Below, piece after piece: positions 1 to 7,802 of a DNA stretch of 9,976 nucleotides. The translations under genes and the position numbers were made by a program. Under the pieces are notes generated by a model, which saw only the letters and a program-made list of their open reading frames with translations, was not told the DNA's origin and did not search any database. The stretch is from Ktedonobacteraceae bacterium (GTDB lineage: Bacteria > Chloroflexota > Ktedonobacteria > Ktedonobacterales > Ktedonobacteraceae), in NCBI GenBank assembly GCA_014896635.1, contig JADBKA010000171.1, positions 1 through 9,976 of the forward strand, in the 5' to 3' direction. How positions within the stretch are numbered: position 1 is the stretch's first letter; each line of letters begins with the position of its first letter.

Positions 1-112
1 TCCTTGGCCTGGTTCCTCCTTTCCTCATTGTATCACAGGTCGCAGATTAGTATGAACAGCAGGAGAAATACACAGGACGCCGGCAGTCACATGAGAGAAC
101 AGACAAGGAGAG

Positions 113-2167
113 TTACGCCTGCCAGAGGATGAGCAACGTCTCCTGCTGCTCATCCAGCGTTGCCAGTTGCGGGCGAGTGGGGGACCAGGCAGCAAGCAAC
201 TGGCCCGGAAAAGATGCGCCGGGAGCTGTCTCGCCGGGCCGGCCCAGGAGCAGGCGTCTCTCCGCCGAAGCCACAACAATATGGTGAGAAAGGGCAAGGC
301 TCACCATGCGCGGCAGGGCTGGCAGTCGCTCCCACCGCACTACCTGATGATGATTCCTCACATCCCAGCCTGCGACGCGATTATTGCGAAAGGCCGCTAC
401 TAGTAGTGAGCCATCAGGTGACCAGTTCAGATCATAGACTTTCTGGCCAGTAGTTTCGGCCTGCCAGACCAGCTCCAGACTGCTACCATCCCGGCATACC
501 ACCGCCCCATTGTGCGTTCCTATCGCCAGGTATGCCCCATCCGGCGACCAGACGAGCGCGCTGATCGAACCAGCAGAGATCGTACGAGGCAGTAACGAGC
601 GCGTTTCATTTAATTGTGCAGGTGAGAGTGTATACACCTGCACATTGCCCCCTCCCCATACTGCAAGCTCGCCTTGCGCAGACCAGCTCATCCCTTCGAG
701 CGAGCGCAAAGCAGGGAATAGCACAGGCGGTAGTTCGGCCTGCGTAGCCACGTCCCAGAAACGCAGCATCCCCCGGGACGCAACTACCAGCACGCGGCTA
801 TCCGGCGACCAGGCCAGTCGTACCGCCTGTTGAGCATCGACAGTCCCGATTTCCTGTATAGCCCCATGCTTTTTAATGACCAGCGGAACATGGCCATAGC
901 ATGTGCAGGCCAGAGCATTGCCATCCGGCGACCAGGATAACGTGCGGGGACGCGCAGGGAGTCTGAGACGCACAGGAGAATGCAGCGGAAAGCGCGTGCT
1001 TGCGTCTTGTTGTAGCTGGTCCTGCTGTGACAGCAGCGCGCCTCTGGCCGGACGGGACGGCAACGGCTCGTCGAGCACGGCATCTTCCTCAGTATTCAGC
1101 GCATCAATGACTATCGGGCCAGCCGGCTCAAACTGCACAGCAGGGGCAGCGGAAGAGGCAACAGGGAGCCTGGAACCAGCGGAGACAGCAGAAGCTGCGA
1201 TAGCAGCAGGAGCAACGGAGGCAATCTGCTTTTGCTCCGATGCGATTGCCCTGATGGGAGCCACCGATACCAGGGGGCGCGATTGCTCTTTCTGAGCGGC
1301 ATGCTCAAGAGCCAGGGTCAACGCTTCACTAAAAGCCAGTATGGTCGGGAAGCGGCGCTGTGGATCTTTTGCCAGCGCCCGCTTGATCACCGCATCCACC
1401 TCAGGTGAGTGAATGCGTTCAGGATTGAGCTGGCCGGGCAGCAGCGGCGCCTCTTCCAGGTGCGCCTGCATATAGAGTTCGTTGGTTGCAGCCTGCAACG
1501 GCAATTTGCCTGTCAACAGGTAACAGGCCATGATCGCCAGTGCATACTGATCAGAGGCACAGTTGATTCTGCGCCGGATCTGCTCCGGGGCGATAAAGGC
1601 GAACGTTCCCAGCAGTTCACTGGCATACGCTGCGTCCTGTCGTAGCCAGCGCGAAATGCCAAAGTCGCAAAGGTAGAGATAAACGGCTCGCCGCTCGCTC
1701 TGCACCGAATGATAGAGGAAATTCGCCGGTTTCACATCCTGGTGGACAATCTGTGGGTGCCGCGTGTGCAGGTACCACAGACTCTCAGCCGCCTGGTTGA
1801 TGGCATCGGCAGTCTGAGCTAACGACCAGTAGAGCCAGGGGGGACGCTCCTCAATCAATTCTGCCAGCGACCCCTCAGGGATATAAGGGGAGACCAGGAA
1901 AGGAACAGACCGTCCTTCATACAGCATGGAACCGTAGTCGATAATCGGCAGGATATGAGGGTGATACAGGCTGCTGGCAATCTCTATCTCGCGGTGAAAA
2001 CGCTCGCGTAGCTTGCGATTGCGCTGGTCATCCTCAGCAATCGTTGTCATAATTTTCAGCGCGACCAGATCCTGATAAAGCGTGTCATGTGCCAGCCAGA
2101 CAACACTCATCATGCCCTTCCCCAACAACTTCAGGCGCTGATACCGCTCATGTCGTTCGACAGCCAT
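113..2167 (-). CDS. Ser/Thr protein kinase fused to a C-terminal WD40 beta-propeller
   Basis: Predicted Hanks-type Ser/Thr kinase of 684 residues that phosphorylates unknown partners, probably in the cytoplasm because no membrane segment is visible. The kinase domain spans about residues 9-288: glycine-rich loop GKGMMSVVW at 16-24, catalytic Lys38 in VALK, helix-C Glu60, catalytic loop HQDVKPAN at 142-149, DFG at 168-170 and APE at 193-195. The loop has Gln where most kinases have Arg (HQD, not HRD), and the third glycine of the loop is missing. An Ala/Pro-rich linker of about 115 residues follows. The C-terminal half has WSPDG-type turns at about 412, 453, 495, 540, 582 and 661, spaced 41-45 residues, with a degenerate unit near 624, so seven WD40 blades are likely. 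The ATG at 2167 is chosen because AGAGG lies 8 bases upstream; the in-frame ATG at 2173 is only 2 bases from it. The gene follows the NACHT gene on the same strand and is probably co-transcribed with it. Kinase assignment is secure; substrate is unknown. Confidence 0.93.
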   Translation of the reverse strand: MAVERHERYQRLKLLGKGMMSVVWLAHDTLYQDLVALKIMTTIAEDDQRNRKLRERFHREIEIASSLYHPHILPIIDYGSMLYEGRSVPFLVSPYIPEGSLAELIEERPPWLYWSLAQTADAINQAAESLWYLHTRHPQIVHQDVKPANFLYHSVQSERRAVYLYLCDFGISRWLRQDAAYASELLGTFAFIAPEQIRRRINCASDQYALAIMACYLLTGKLPLQAATNELYMQAHLEEAPLLPGQLNPERIHSPEVDAVIKRALAKDPQRRFPTILAFSEALTLALEHAAQKEQSRPLVSVAPIRAIASEQKQIASVAPAAIAASAVSAGSRLPVASSAAPAVQFEPAGPIVIDALNTEEDAVLDEPLPSRPARGALLSQQDQLQQDASTRFPLHSPVRLRLPARPRTLSWSPDGNALACTCYGHVPLVIKKHGAIQEIGTVDAQQAVRLAWSPDSRVLVVASRGMLRFWDVATQAELPPVLFPALRSLEGMSWSAQGELAVWGGGNVQVYTLSPAQLNETRSLLPRTISAGSISALVWSPDGAYLAIGTHNGAVVCRDGSSLELVWQAETTGQKVYDLNWSPDGSLLVAAFRNNRVAGWDVRNHHQVVRWERLPALPRMVSLALSHHIVVASAERRLLLGRPGETAPGASFPGQLLAAWSPTRPQLATLDEQQETLLILWQA

Positions 2168-2175
2168 AGACATAT

Positions 2176-2180
2176 CCTCT
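2176..2180 (-). promoter_or_regulatory. Shine-Dalgarno site that decides the kinase start
   Basis: On the minus strand this reads AGAGG. It lies 8 bases before the ATG at 2167 but only 2 bases before the in-frame ATG at 2173, so normal spacing favours the downstream start. The site sits in the short gap after the NACHT gene's stop codon, which supports independent translation of the kinase from a shared transcript. Confidence 0.6.
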
Positions 2181-2208
2181 AAAGATTTCTTTCTGCAAAA
2201 ACCTCTCC

Positions 2209-5200
2209 CTAGCGGGCATGGGGTTGATTGAACTGCTGGATCAGGCGCTCATTCTGTTCTTCCAGGACCTGCCTCTCCCGTAGCGCGCGGTCCAGGCGAG
2301 CACTCAGCATATTTTTCTCTTGCAGCAGTTGATTGAAGTTCGCAAGCAAGCTATCCCTCTCTTGAATCAACTGTTCAATTGTCGTATTTTGCACACCCTT
2401 TTCTTGCACAGCCTGTTCAAGCTCCCGTCTCAGCGCCTCGTTATCCTGCAACGCCCGCTTTAGCTCATCGCTCTGGGTGCCATGCTCTTCGCGTTCCTTC
2501 TCCAGTTCACGGTCAAGCTCCTGGATGCGCTCCTGATCAGCCACGATGCGTGCCATCAGTTCCATAGCTTGCTTTTTATGTTCTTCACGTTCTTTCTGCA
2601 ATTCATTGCGCAGTTTCTCAAACTGTGGCTCGTAGCGCCATCCTAGCAAGATGCTAAACAGTTCGCGTACCGCGCTGCCGGCAGGACTGGCGGCGCGCAA
2701 CTCCTGTAACCTGCGTGCATCCCAGTAGCCGCCGGCGAGTAGACCACCAAGCGCATGTAGAGCCACTGTCAGCCGTTCAGGTGCCTGGAGTGAGCCGGTA
2801 CGCCCGGCAGAGAGAGCCAGGCCATACTCGCTGAGTTTCTGAGCTTCTGCCTCGATGCCTTCTGGCACTGCCATCATACCGAGCAGTGCAGCGGCCTCGG
2901 CGCGCAGTCGAGCGGGGACATCTGCATCTGCAAACACCGCCAGCAGGGCCTGCTGCGCCTCTTCACCGAGCAGCCACAACACAGAGAGCAACTGCTGGTG
3001 GCGCTCCGGTGCCTCTTCCAGACTCTGGATCAGCGGATTGATGACCAGGCGTTCATCCAGCAGCAGCAGCATGGCGATGACGCGCAGATTGGTACGCTCA
3101 ACTCCATGCGCCTGGATGTACTCGATCAGCACCGGAATCATCTCGCGGTCCGCATAGCGTTTCTCCGCCTCATCGTGGATACGCTCAAGCAGTAGCGAAA
3201 CGGCCATAGCGACGTTATCCGGTTCATCGCTGAGCAGGCGAGCAATCAACTCGTCCTTGATGACATCGGTGTGCATGCTCTGGAAGAGTTCTCTGGCAGC
3301 CTCGCGCCGCGTCGGGTGCGTTGTATCACTATAGGCCATCCAGATATAACCCAGAGCCGGCACGCCTATCGCGCGCAGGATCTCCCGGCTGGCCTGCGCC
3401 ACAGCCGGTTGGGGATCGGTCAACAACTCACCTACAGATGCAACCGCTGGCGCGCCGATGTGTGCAAGAGCGACTTCAGCGCCGCGCCGGCTATGCTCGT
3501 TGTACAGTGCCTGGATAAGCCTGTCCAGCACCTGTTGTTGCTGAGCGGGCCGGCGTGAAAGCAGGACGAATGCCTCGGCCACATCATCGAGCATGTGCGC
3601 ATCTTCGAGTCCTTCCAGCAGTGCTGGCAGGCTCACATCTGCCAGTTCACTCGTCAGCACACGCAGCAGCACATCGCGCGCCCGCACTGGCAGTGACGGC
3701 GAGAACAGCCGCACAATTTCTCGCAGGATGCTCAACGTATCCTCGCTCTGGCGCACCAGCGTGACTACAATGTGCATCGCTCGTTCGCGCGCCATACCAC
3801 GCTGATCATCCAATCCCGAAATCAGTGGTCTCAGTACACGCGAGCCAAACGCCGGTAGGATCTGAGCCGCGATATCCCCTCGCTCCTGCTCGGCCAGTAA
3901 CTCAACCAGTGGTGAGATAGCCGCGTCGGGATAGTTGAGCAGTAGTGTACTGGCAACGGGGTAGAGCTGTGGTATACGCAGAGTTTCAAGCAGAGCCGGC
4001 ACAACCAGTGCGCCGGGCATTTCGCTCAGCGTCAGGCGAATAGCGTCGCGCAGGTGCGGCTGCGGATGTAAAAGATGGCGGGCCAGCACCAGGGCCGCGT
4101 CTGGTCCCTCTGCTTTGAAGATCTCCATCACCTGCCGGATCTGCGCTTCGGTAGCGCCCTCCAGCAGTTCTATTAACTGCTCGCCAGGAAACGGCACCAT
4201 GCCCAGGATAGCGCGGCGCACGCGCTGTGTGAGAGGGGAAGCCTGTCCAGCTTTCTCCTGCACGTCAAGCACAGCTACCAGCCGGCTCAGAGCCAGGGAA
4301 CCGAGCTGGCTCAGGGCAATCGCCGCCTCATCATAAATCTGTGGATTCGTCGATTCGAGCAGCGTCAATAGCGCCGGAACTGCCCGTTCATCAGAGAAAC
4401 GACTGAGGGCACGCACAACAGCGACCACCAGCAGGGGTTCCAGATCCGGCTGGCGCAGCAGCGTCGTCAGAGCCGGCACAGTGCGTGCATCGTGTGTCTG
4501 CTCCAGCATCTGCACCAGCAAGCGTGTACGCCCCGGCACAACCTTGAAGAGCACCTGCGTGACCGGTTCCACAGCCGGCGCGCCAATCGCGCGCAGGATC
4601 GCCGCGGCTCGCTCAGCTACCTTCTCGTCTGTGCTCTGCAATACCAGGTCGATCAGACCTGAGATGCACTCAGGAATGTAGAGCAAAAGTGCCTCGGTGA
4701 CATGCTGCTCTACAACAGGCGAACTATCACCTACCATGCGCAGGAGATGCGGCAGAGCGCGTACATCGCGTACCGCTTTGATGATCGCCAGGACGCGGAT
4801 ACGCACCGCCCCTGTTGCACGATCGAGCAGATCGAGCAGGCGGGGAGTAGCAGCCTCGCCGATTTCCTGCAATGCCTGGATGACGTTGCGCACGGCTGTC
4901 TCGTTCTCTGAGGGGAGATAGCTGACAAGCGCCTCGATCACACGCTCCCAGCGGTGATCGAGGGTACCGGCGCCAGTAGTGCGCTGTGCCTGCCGTACCA
5001 GGATCTCGCGGGCCAGTTGCTGCACTTCAGGCTCAGTCTCGTAGTTTGAGGTCAGTACGGGGATAACGGCTTCCAGCACATGCTGGAACTGGATCAACGA
5101 GAGTTGCCGCCGTACATCTTGCTCATCAAGGAAGCGGCCCAGAATCAGTAAGGCAGCGTAGTGAATACGCAGCAGGAAAGGGTTCACAGTACGCTCAACG

Positions 5201-7536
5201 AGCATCTGGATCACATGATTAAGCGCCAGATCTGGTCCCAGGCGGATGAGCGCATTGGTTGCCCGCTCGACGATAAACATGTCGGTATCGGCGAGGCGGG
5301 CGACCAGCGGCTCGACCGCGCGCGCATCGTGCGTTCCACCCAGAATATTGACAGCCGCAGCTCTCAGTCGCGTGCTGCGCTCAGGAGCAGGCAGGCATAA
5401 CTGGCTGGCCCGGCTGATCACCGGCGCGCCAAAGCGGCCAAGCACGCGCGTCAGACGTTTCACCTGCGCCTCGTAGGCAACATTGTCAATCGCATCGAGC
5501 AACTGTGCAAAGAGCATATCGGGTACAAGTGATTGATCGAGCAAGACCAGCAGTTCGTCAACACCATCTACCATCAAGAGGGGCAGCAGCGAACGATAGA
5601 CTTCCTGACCGCCTTCCTCGGCACAGCGTGTGAAGATACGCGCCAGTTCCTCACGAGCCGCGCGATTGCGCACAGCAATAGAGAGCGCATCTTCGATGCT
5701 GGCGGGCAGCACGACTGTACGCTGCACTTCGGCCTGCGGCGGCGCCCAGAGCACCCCGACGCAGACAAGGCCGAGCGCCAGTGACTGCAAGACATAGGCG
5801 GGATTGCTCCGACCAAGCTCGCCGAATCGCTCGGCCAGCGCCAGCGGATCGTCAACCAGACCCGCCCAGATAGCGACGGGTTCGCTCCAGCGGCCCACAT
5901 TCTCCAGCAATTCTTCGCGGATAGCCGTCGTGGCCTGATACTGGCGCTGCTTCTCCTGCATTGCAAAGTATTCGGCGACGAAATACTCGGCGATCAGTTC
6001 GTGGCGAAAGCTGAGAACACCGCCGGGGCTGATTTCGATGAGCGCCGCACTGATCGCAAACTGCAAAAGTTGCGGCAGATCTTCATAAGTCTCAGCACTC
6101 GCCGGGCCATCCTCTTCAAAAGGTCCCTGCGCCGGGTGCTCATCCAGCCAGAAGCGCAGCTCATCGGCCAGTTCGTCGAAGTTCATCCGCGCCACCCCTT
6201 TTCTGCCCGGCACTACTGGCGAGGAGACGCGCAACTGGATCGCGTTACGGTCGTTGGCCCAGCGTGCCGCGCAGGCCACTTCGCTCAAGAAGCGCACCAC
6301 TTCGCGTCCATCGGGCGCCAGCCGGTTCCAGCGAGGCTGGCGCTGCTCATAGGCAATCAATTGCCGCACGTACTCGCGCAGCAGGCGCCCGCGCGTATCA
6401 ATCTGCTTGCCGCGTTCGACGCCGATCTTATCAATAATGCCCATCAAGGTGAAAAGCATCATCGGATTGGTGCAGTGATAGCGCAGACGACTGCGATCAA
6501 TCACCTGGAGAATCTGCCCGGCAGTATGTCGCCAGTGCTGATCCTGCCGCTCCACATAGCGTTCAACGAACTCGCTGACCTGCTCAGGCTGGAGCGGATA
6601 GATCGTCACACACGTGACCCGCCCCTCTTCTACCAGTTGCACAAAATCCGGCTGCTCGCGGTAGTCCACTTCGCGGCAGGTCATCACCAGGCGATTTTGC
6701 GTATCGCGCATCCAGCCCACCAGCTCCTCGCTAACACGAGTGAGGTAGTTACTATCAACTTCATTGAGACCATCACAGAGAAAAAGCAGTCGCCCCTGCT
6801 TCGACAGGCTCCCCAGATGAGGCCGGAGCGCGACCATCCCCGGCAGATCGCTCTGGGAGAGAAAATCGAGAATCGTTCCCTGCTCCGTTGCCTCCACCGG
6901 AGCGCCAGCGGGCGCCAGCAATGCCTGCTGCTTCAGAAAAAGGCTATAATTCTTCATCGGTACGTAGACCGGAATCTGCCCACGCTCTCTTACCAGTTGT
7001 AGTGGGCGAGCAGTCACCTCATATTGATAAACGCGCAAGGCCATCGTTTTGCCCGCACCAGGAACACCCAGAATGAGCTGATGGCTGTGCTGTTGCTGAA
7101 TCAGATCAAGAATGGAAACCTGCTCTTCCACTGTGACGACTGGTGAAGCCGCATCTTGCTGATACTCCGCCGCGTGGCGAATATTAGTGAGTGCCTTAAG
7201 CGGCGTATAGAGCTGGTGATATTCCGCCTGCTCGTTATGCACGGCGCGGAGATAGGAGAACAGCGCGATTGGCCTCTCAATCAACAGCACAGTAATCCAG
7301 GCACCAAACAATTCAACAGGCGGTAGCAGCAACAGAGGTGTATGAGTAACAACGCCGGGCAGTGCGGCAACGCGGCTGACGAAGGTGCCGGGAAGATGCA
7401 GAGGATTCAATAGAAGTATAACACCCGCCTCTACCAGTGTCAGAGCAAGCATTACACAAAGTCCTATAATAAAGCTAGAAACTAATCGCAGCGACATGGC
7501 ATGTTGTATCATATCTTCGCGTGCAGTGGTGGGCAT
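2209..7536 (-). CDS. Membrane-anchored NACHT-family STAND ATPase with long HEAT-repeat region and C-terminal coiled coil
   Basis: A 1775-residue protein expected to act as an ATP-dependent signalling switch at the inner face of the membrane. Two hydrophobic segments (about 17-43 and 66-90) form a hairpin that would place both ends in the cytoplasm. The NACHT domain follows: Walker A GVPGAGKT at 157-164, Walker B LLFLCDGLNE ending at 259 (Asn where many NACHT proteins have Asp), and a sensor-like TCR at 286-288. The FRHELIAEYFVAEYF stretch at 510-524 resembles the conserved end of the NACHT helical region. Residues about 640-1560 are a chain of HEAT-like helical repeats with recurring turns such as RAIGAPAVEP (about 982-991), HIGAPAVASV (1359-1368) and RAIGVPALG (1388-1396). 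Residues about 1638-1770 are a heptad-rich coiled coil. The start at 7536 has AAGGGG 6 bases upstream. In STAND proteins the C-terminal solenoid commonly senses a trigger and ATP drives oligomerisation. That role here, and any immune function, is inference. The kinase gene lies just downstream. Confidence 0.93.
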   Translation of the reverse strand: MPTTAREDMIQHAMSLRLVSSFIIGLCVMLALTLVEAGVILLLNPLHLPGTFVSRVAALPGVVTHTPLLLLPPVELFGAWITVLLIERPIALFSYLRAVHNEQAEYHQLYTPLKALTNIRHAAEYQQDAASPVVTVEEQVSILDLIQQQHSHQLILGVPGAGKTMALRVYQYEVTARPLQLVRERGQIPVYVPMKNYSLFLKQQALLAPAGAPVEATEQGTILDFLSQSDLPGMVALRPHLGSLSKQGRLLFLCDGLNEVDSNYLTRVSEELVGWMRDTQNRLVMTCREVDYREQPDFVQLVEEGRVTCVTIYPLQPEQVSEFVERYVERQDQHWRHTAGQILQVIDRSRLRYHCTNPMMLFTLMGIIDKIGVERGKQIDTRGRLLREYVRQLIAYEQRQPRWNRLAPDGREVVRFLSEVACAARWANDRNAIQLRVSSPVVPGRKGVARMNFDELADELRFWLDEHPAQGPFEEDGPASAETYEDLPQLLQFAISAALIEISPGGVLSFRHELIAEYFVAEYFAMQEKQRQYQATTAIREELLENVGRWSEPVAIWAGLVDDPLALAERFGELGRSNPAYVLQSLALGLVCVGVLWAPPQAEVQRTVVLPASIEDALSIAVRNRAAREELARIFTRCAEEGGQEVYRSLLPLLMVDGVDELLVLLDQSLVPDMLFAQLLDAIDNVAYEAQVKRLTRVLGRFGAPVISRASQLCLPAPERSTRLRAAAVNILGGTHDARAVEPLVARLADTDMFIVERATNALIRLGPDLALNHVIQMLVERTVNPFLLRIHYAALLILGRFLDEQDVRRQLSLIQFQHVLEAVIPVLTSNYETEPEVQQLAREILVRQAQRTTGAGTLDHRWERVIEALVSYLPSENETAVRNVIQALQEIGEAATPRLLDLLDRATGAVRIRVLAIIKAVRDVRALPHLLRMVGDSSPVVEQHVTEALLLYIPECISGLIDLVLQSTDEKVAERAAAILRAIGAPAVEPVTQVLFKVVPGRTRLLVQMLEQTHDARTVPALTTLLRQPDLEPLLVVAVVRALSRFSDERAVPALLTLLESTNPQIYDEAAIALSQLGSLALSRLVAVLDVQEKAGQASPLTQRVRRAILGMVPFPGEQLIELLEGATEAQIRQVMEIFKAEGPDAALVLARHLLHPQPHLRDAIRLTLSEMPGALVVPALLETLRIPQLYPVASTLLLNYPDAAISPLVELLAEQERGDIAAQILPAFGSRVLRPLISGLDDQRGMARERAMHIVVTLVRQSEDTLSILREIVRLFSPSLPVRARDVLLRVLTSELADVSLPALLEGLEDAHMLDDVAEAFVLLSRRPAQQQQVLDRLIQALYNEHSRRGAEVALAHIGAPAVASVGELLTDPQPAVAQASREILRAIGVPALGYIWMAYSDTTHPTRREAARELFQSMHTDVIKDELIARLLSDEPDNVAMAVSLLLERIHDEAEKRYADREMIPVLIEYIQAHGVERTNLRVIAMLLLLDERLVINPLIQSLEEAPERHQQLLSVLWLLGEEAQQALLAVFADADVPARLRAEAAALLGMMAVPEGIEAEAQKLSEYGLALSAGRTGSLQAPERLTVALHALGGLLAGGYWDARRLQELRAASPAGSAVRELFSILLGWRYEPQFEKLRNELQKEREEHKKQAMELMARIVADQERIQELDRELEKEREEHGTQSDELKRALQDNEALRRELEQAVQEKGVQNTTIEQLIQERDSLLANFNQLLQEKNMLSARLDRALRERQVLEEQNERLIQQFNQPHAR

Positions 7537-7613
7537 TCCTGTCCCCTTACCCTTGTACCGTGCATTTCTGCCTTGTGTTGTTCTGTAGACCGCTGTTGAG
7601 AGCAGGTAGCAAT

Positions 7614-7642
7614 AGTATAGCCTACTTTAAAGGCGTAAACAA
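7614..7642 (-). promoter_or_regulatory. Candidate sigma70-type promoter for the NACHT-kinase operon
   Basis: Read on the minus strand, TTGTTT (7642-7637) is separated by 17 bases from TATACT (7619-7614). The -10 matches the consensus at five of six positions and the -35 at three of six. The expected transcription start falls about 70 bases before the NACHT start codon. The spacer and -35 lie in or beside a pair of direct repeats, so activity may depend on a bound regulator. Assigned by eye only. Confidence 0.45.
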
Positions 7643-7669
7643 GCAGGAAAAAGGCGTGAACAGGCAGGA
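7629..7669. repeat. Pair of 20-base direct repeats with 21-base period, possible operator
   Basis: Two near-identical units, at 7629-7648 and 7650-7669, share the pattern AAAGGCGTRAACARGCAGGA and differ at two positions, both A/G changes. Their start-to-start distance of 21 bases is two helical turns, so a protein binding each unit would sit on the same DNA face. The first unit covers the candidate -35 box of the leftward promoter. The location between divergent genes suggests a regulator-binding site. No third copy is seen nearby and the regulator is unknown. Confidence 0.6.
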
Positions 7670-7749
7670 CCAACGACCCTGCGCGCATACCTGTTACGAC
7701 TCTTGTCTGTAAGACGTTCATAAGATGGAGCAGTCCCTATTTTTTACTC

Positions 7750-7777
7750 TTGCAAAAATTATTGATGACACTATTCT
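7750..7777 (+). promoter_or_regulatory. Weak candidate promoter for the family 3 glycosidase gene
   Basis: TTGCAA (7750-7755) and TATTCT (7772-7777) are 16 bases apart; each matches the sigma70 consensus at four of six positions. The predicted transcription start would fall around 7784, about 20 bases before the ATG at 7803. This agrees with choosing that ATG over the upstream in-frame one at 7725, which would lie outside such a transcript. The match is modest and could be chance. Confidence 0.3.
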
Positions 7778-7789
7778 CGCATCTTCTGG

Positions 7790-7794
7790 AAGGA
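7790..7794 (+). promoter_or_regulatory. Shine-Dalgarno site that decides the glycosidase start
   Basis: AAGGA lies 8 bases before the ATG at 7803. The in-frame ATG at 7725 has no comparable purine-rich site in the bases before it. The N-terminus therefore most likely begins MKSNSYHSEA, 26 residues shorter than the longest possible reading. Confidence 0.6.
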
Positions 7795-7802
7795 ACTATT
7801 TG

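Noticed and set aside
15..56. Minus-strand TTCATA (56-51), TACAAT (32-27) and AGGAGG (20-15), possibly leading into a gene left of the window
   Set aside because: No start codon follows before the window edge, and the boxes are only moderate matches with an 18-base spacer. The predicted transcription start would fall on the ribosome site. It is suggestive but cannot be supported without the flanking sequence.
1..112. Search for a terminator after the kinase gene
   Set aside because: A GACGCCGGCAGTC near-palindrome is present around 77-89, but it has no usable loop and no U-rich tail, so no intrinsic terminator is called.
3350..5440. Recurring GC-rich CCGGCGCGCC-like words within the NACHT gene
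   Set aside because: They encode the repeated IGAPAV-type turns of the HEAT units, so they reflect protein repeats and not a DNA element.
6001..7002. Long open frame of 333 codons on the plus strand, antisense to the NACHT gene
   Set aside because: It lies wholly inside a gene with clear NACHT motifs on the other strand, is rich in His, Arg and Leu as expected of an antisense reading, and shows no recognisable domain or convincing ribosome site.
7509..7721. Small open frames on both strands in the divergent intergenic region
   Set aside because: They overlap the start of the NACHT gene or the promoter and repeat elements, lack ribosome sites, and resemble no known peptide.
7725..7802. Longer N-terminus for the glycosidase, from the ATG at 7725
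   Set aside because: No ribosome site precedes it, and a candidate promoter and a good ribosome site lie between it and the ATG at 7803.
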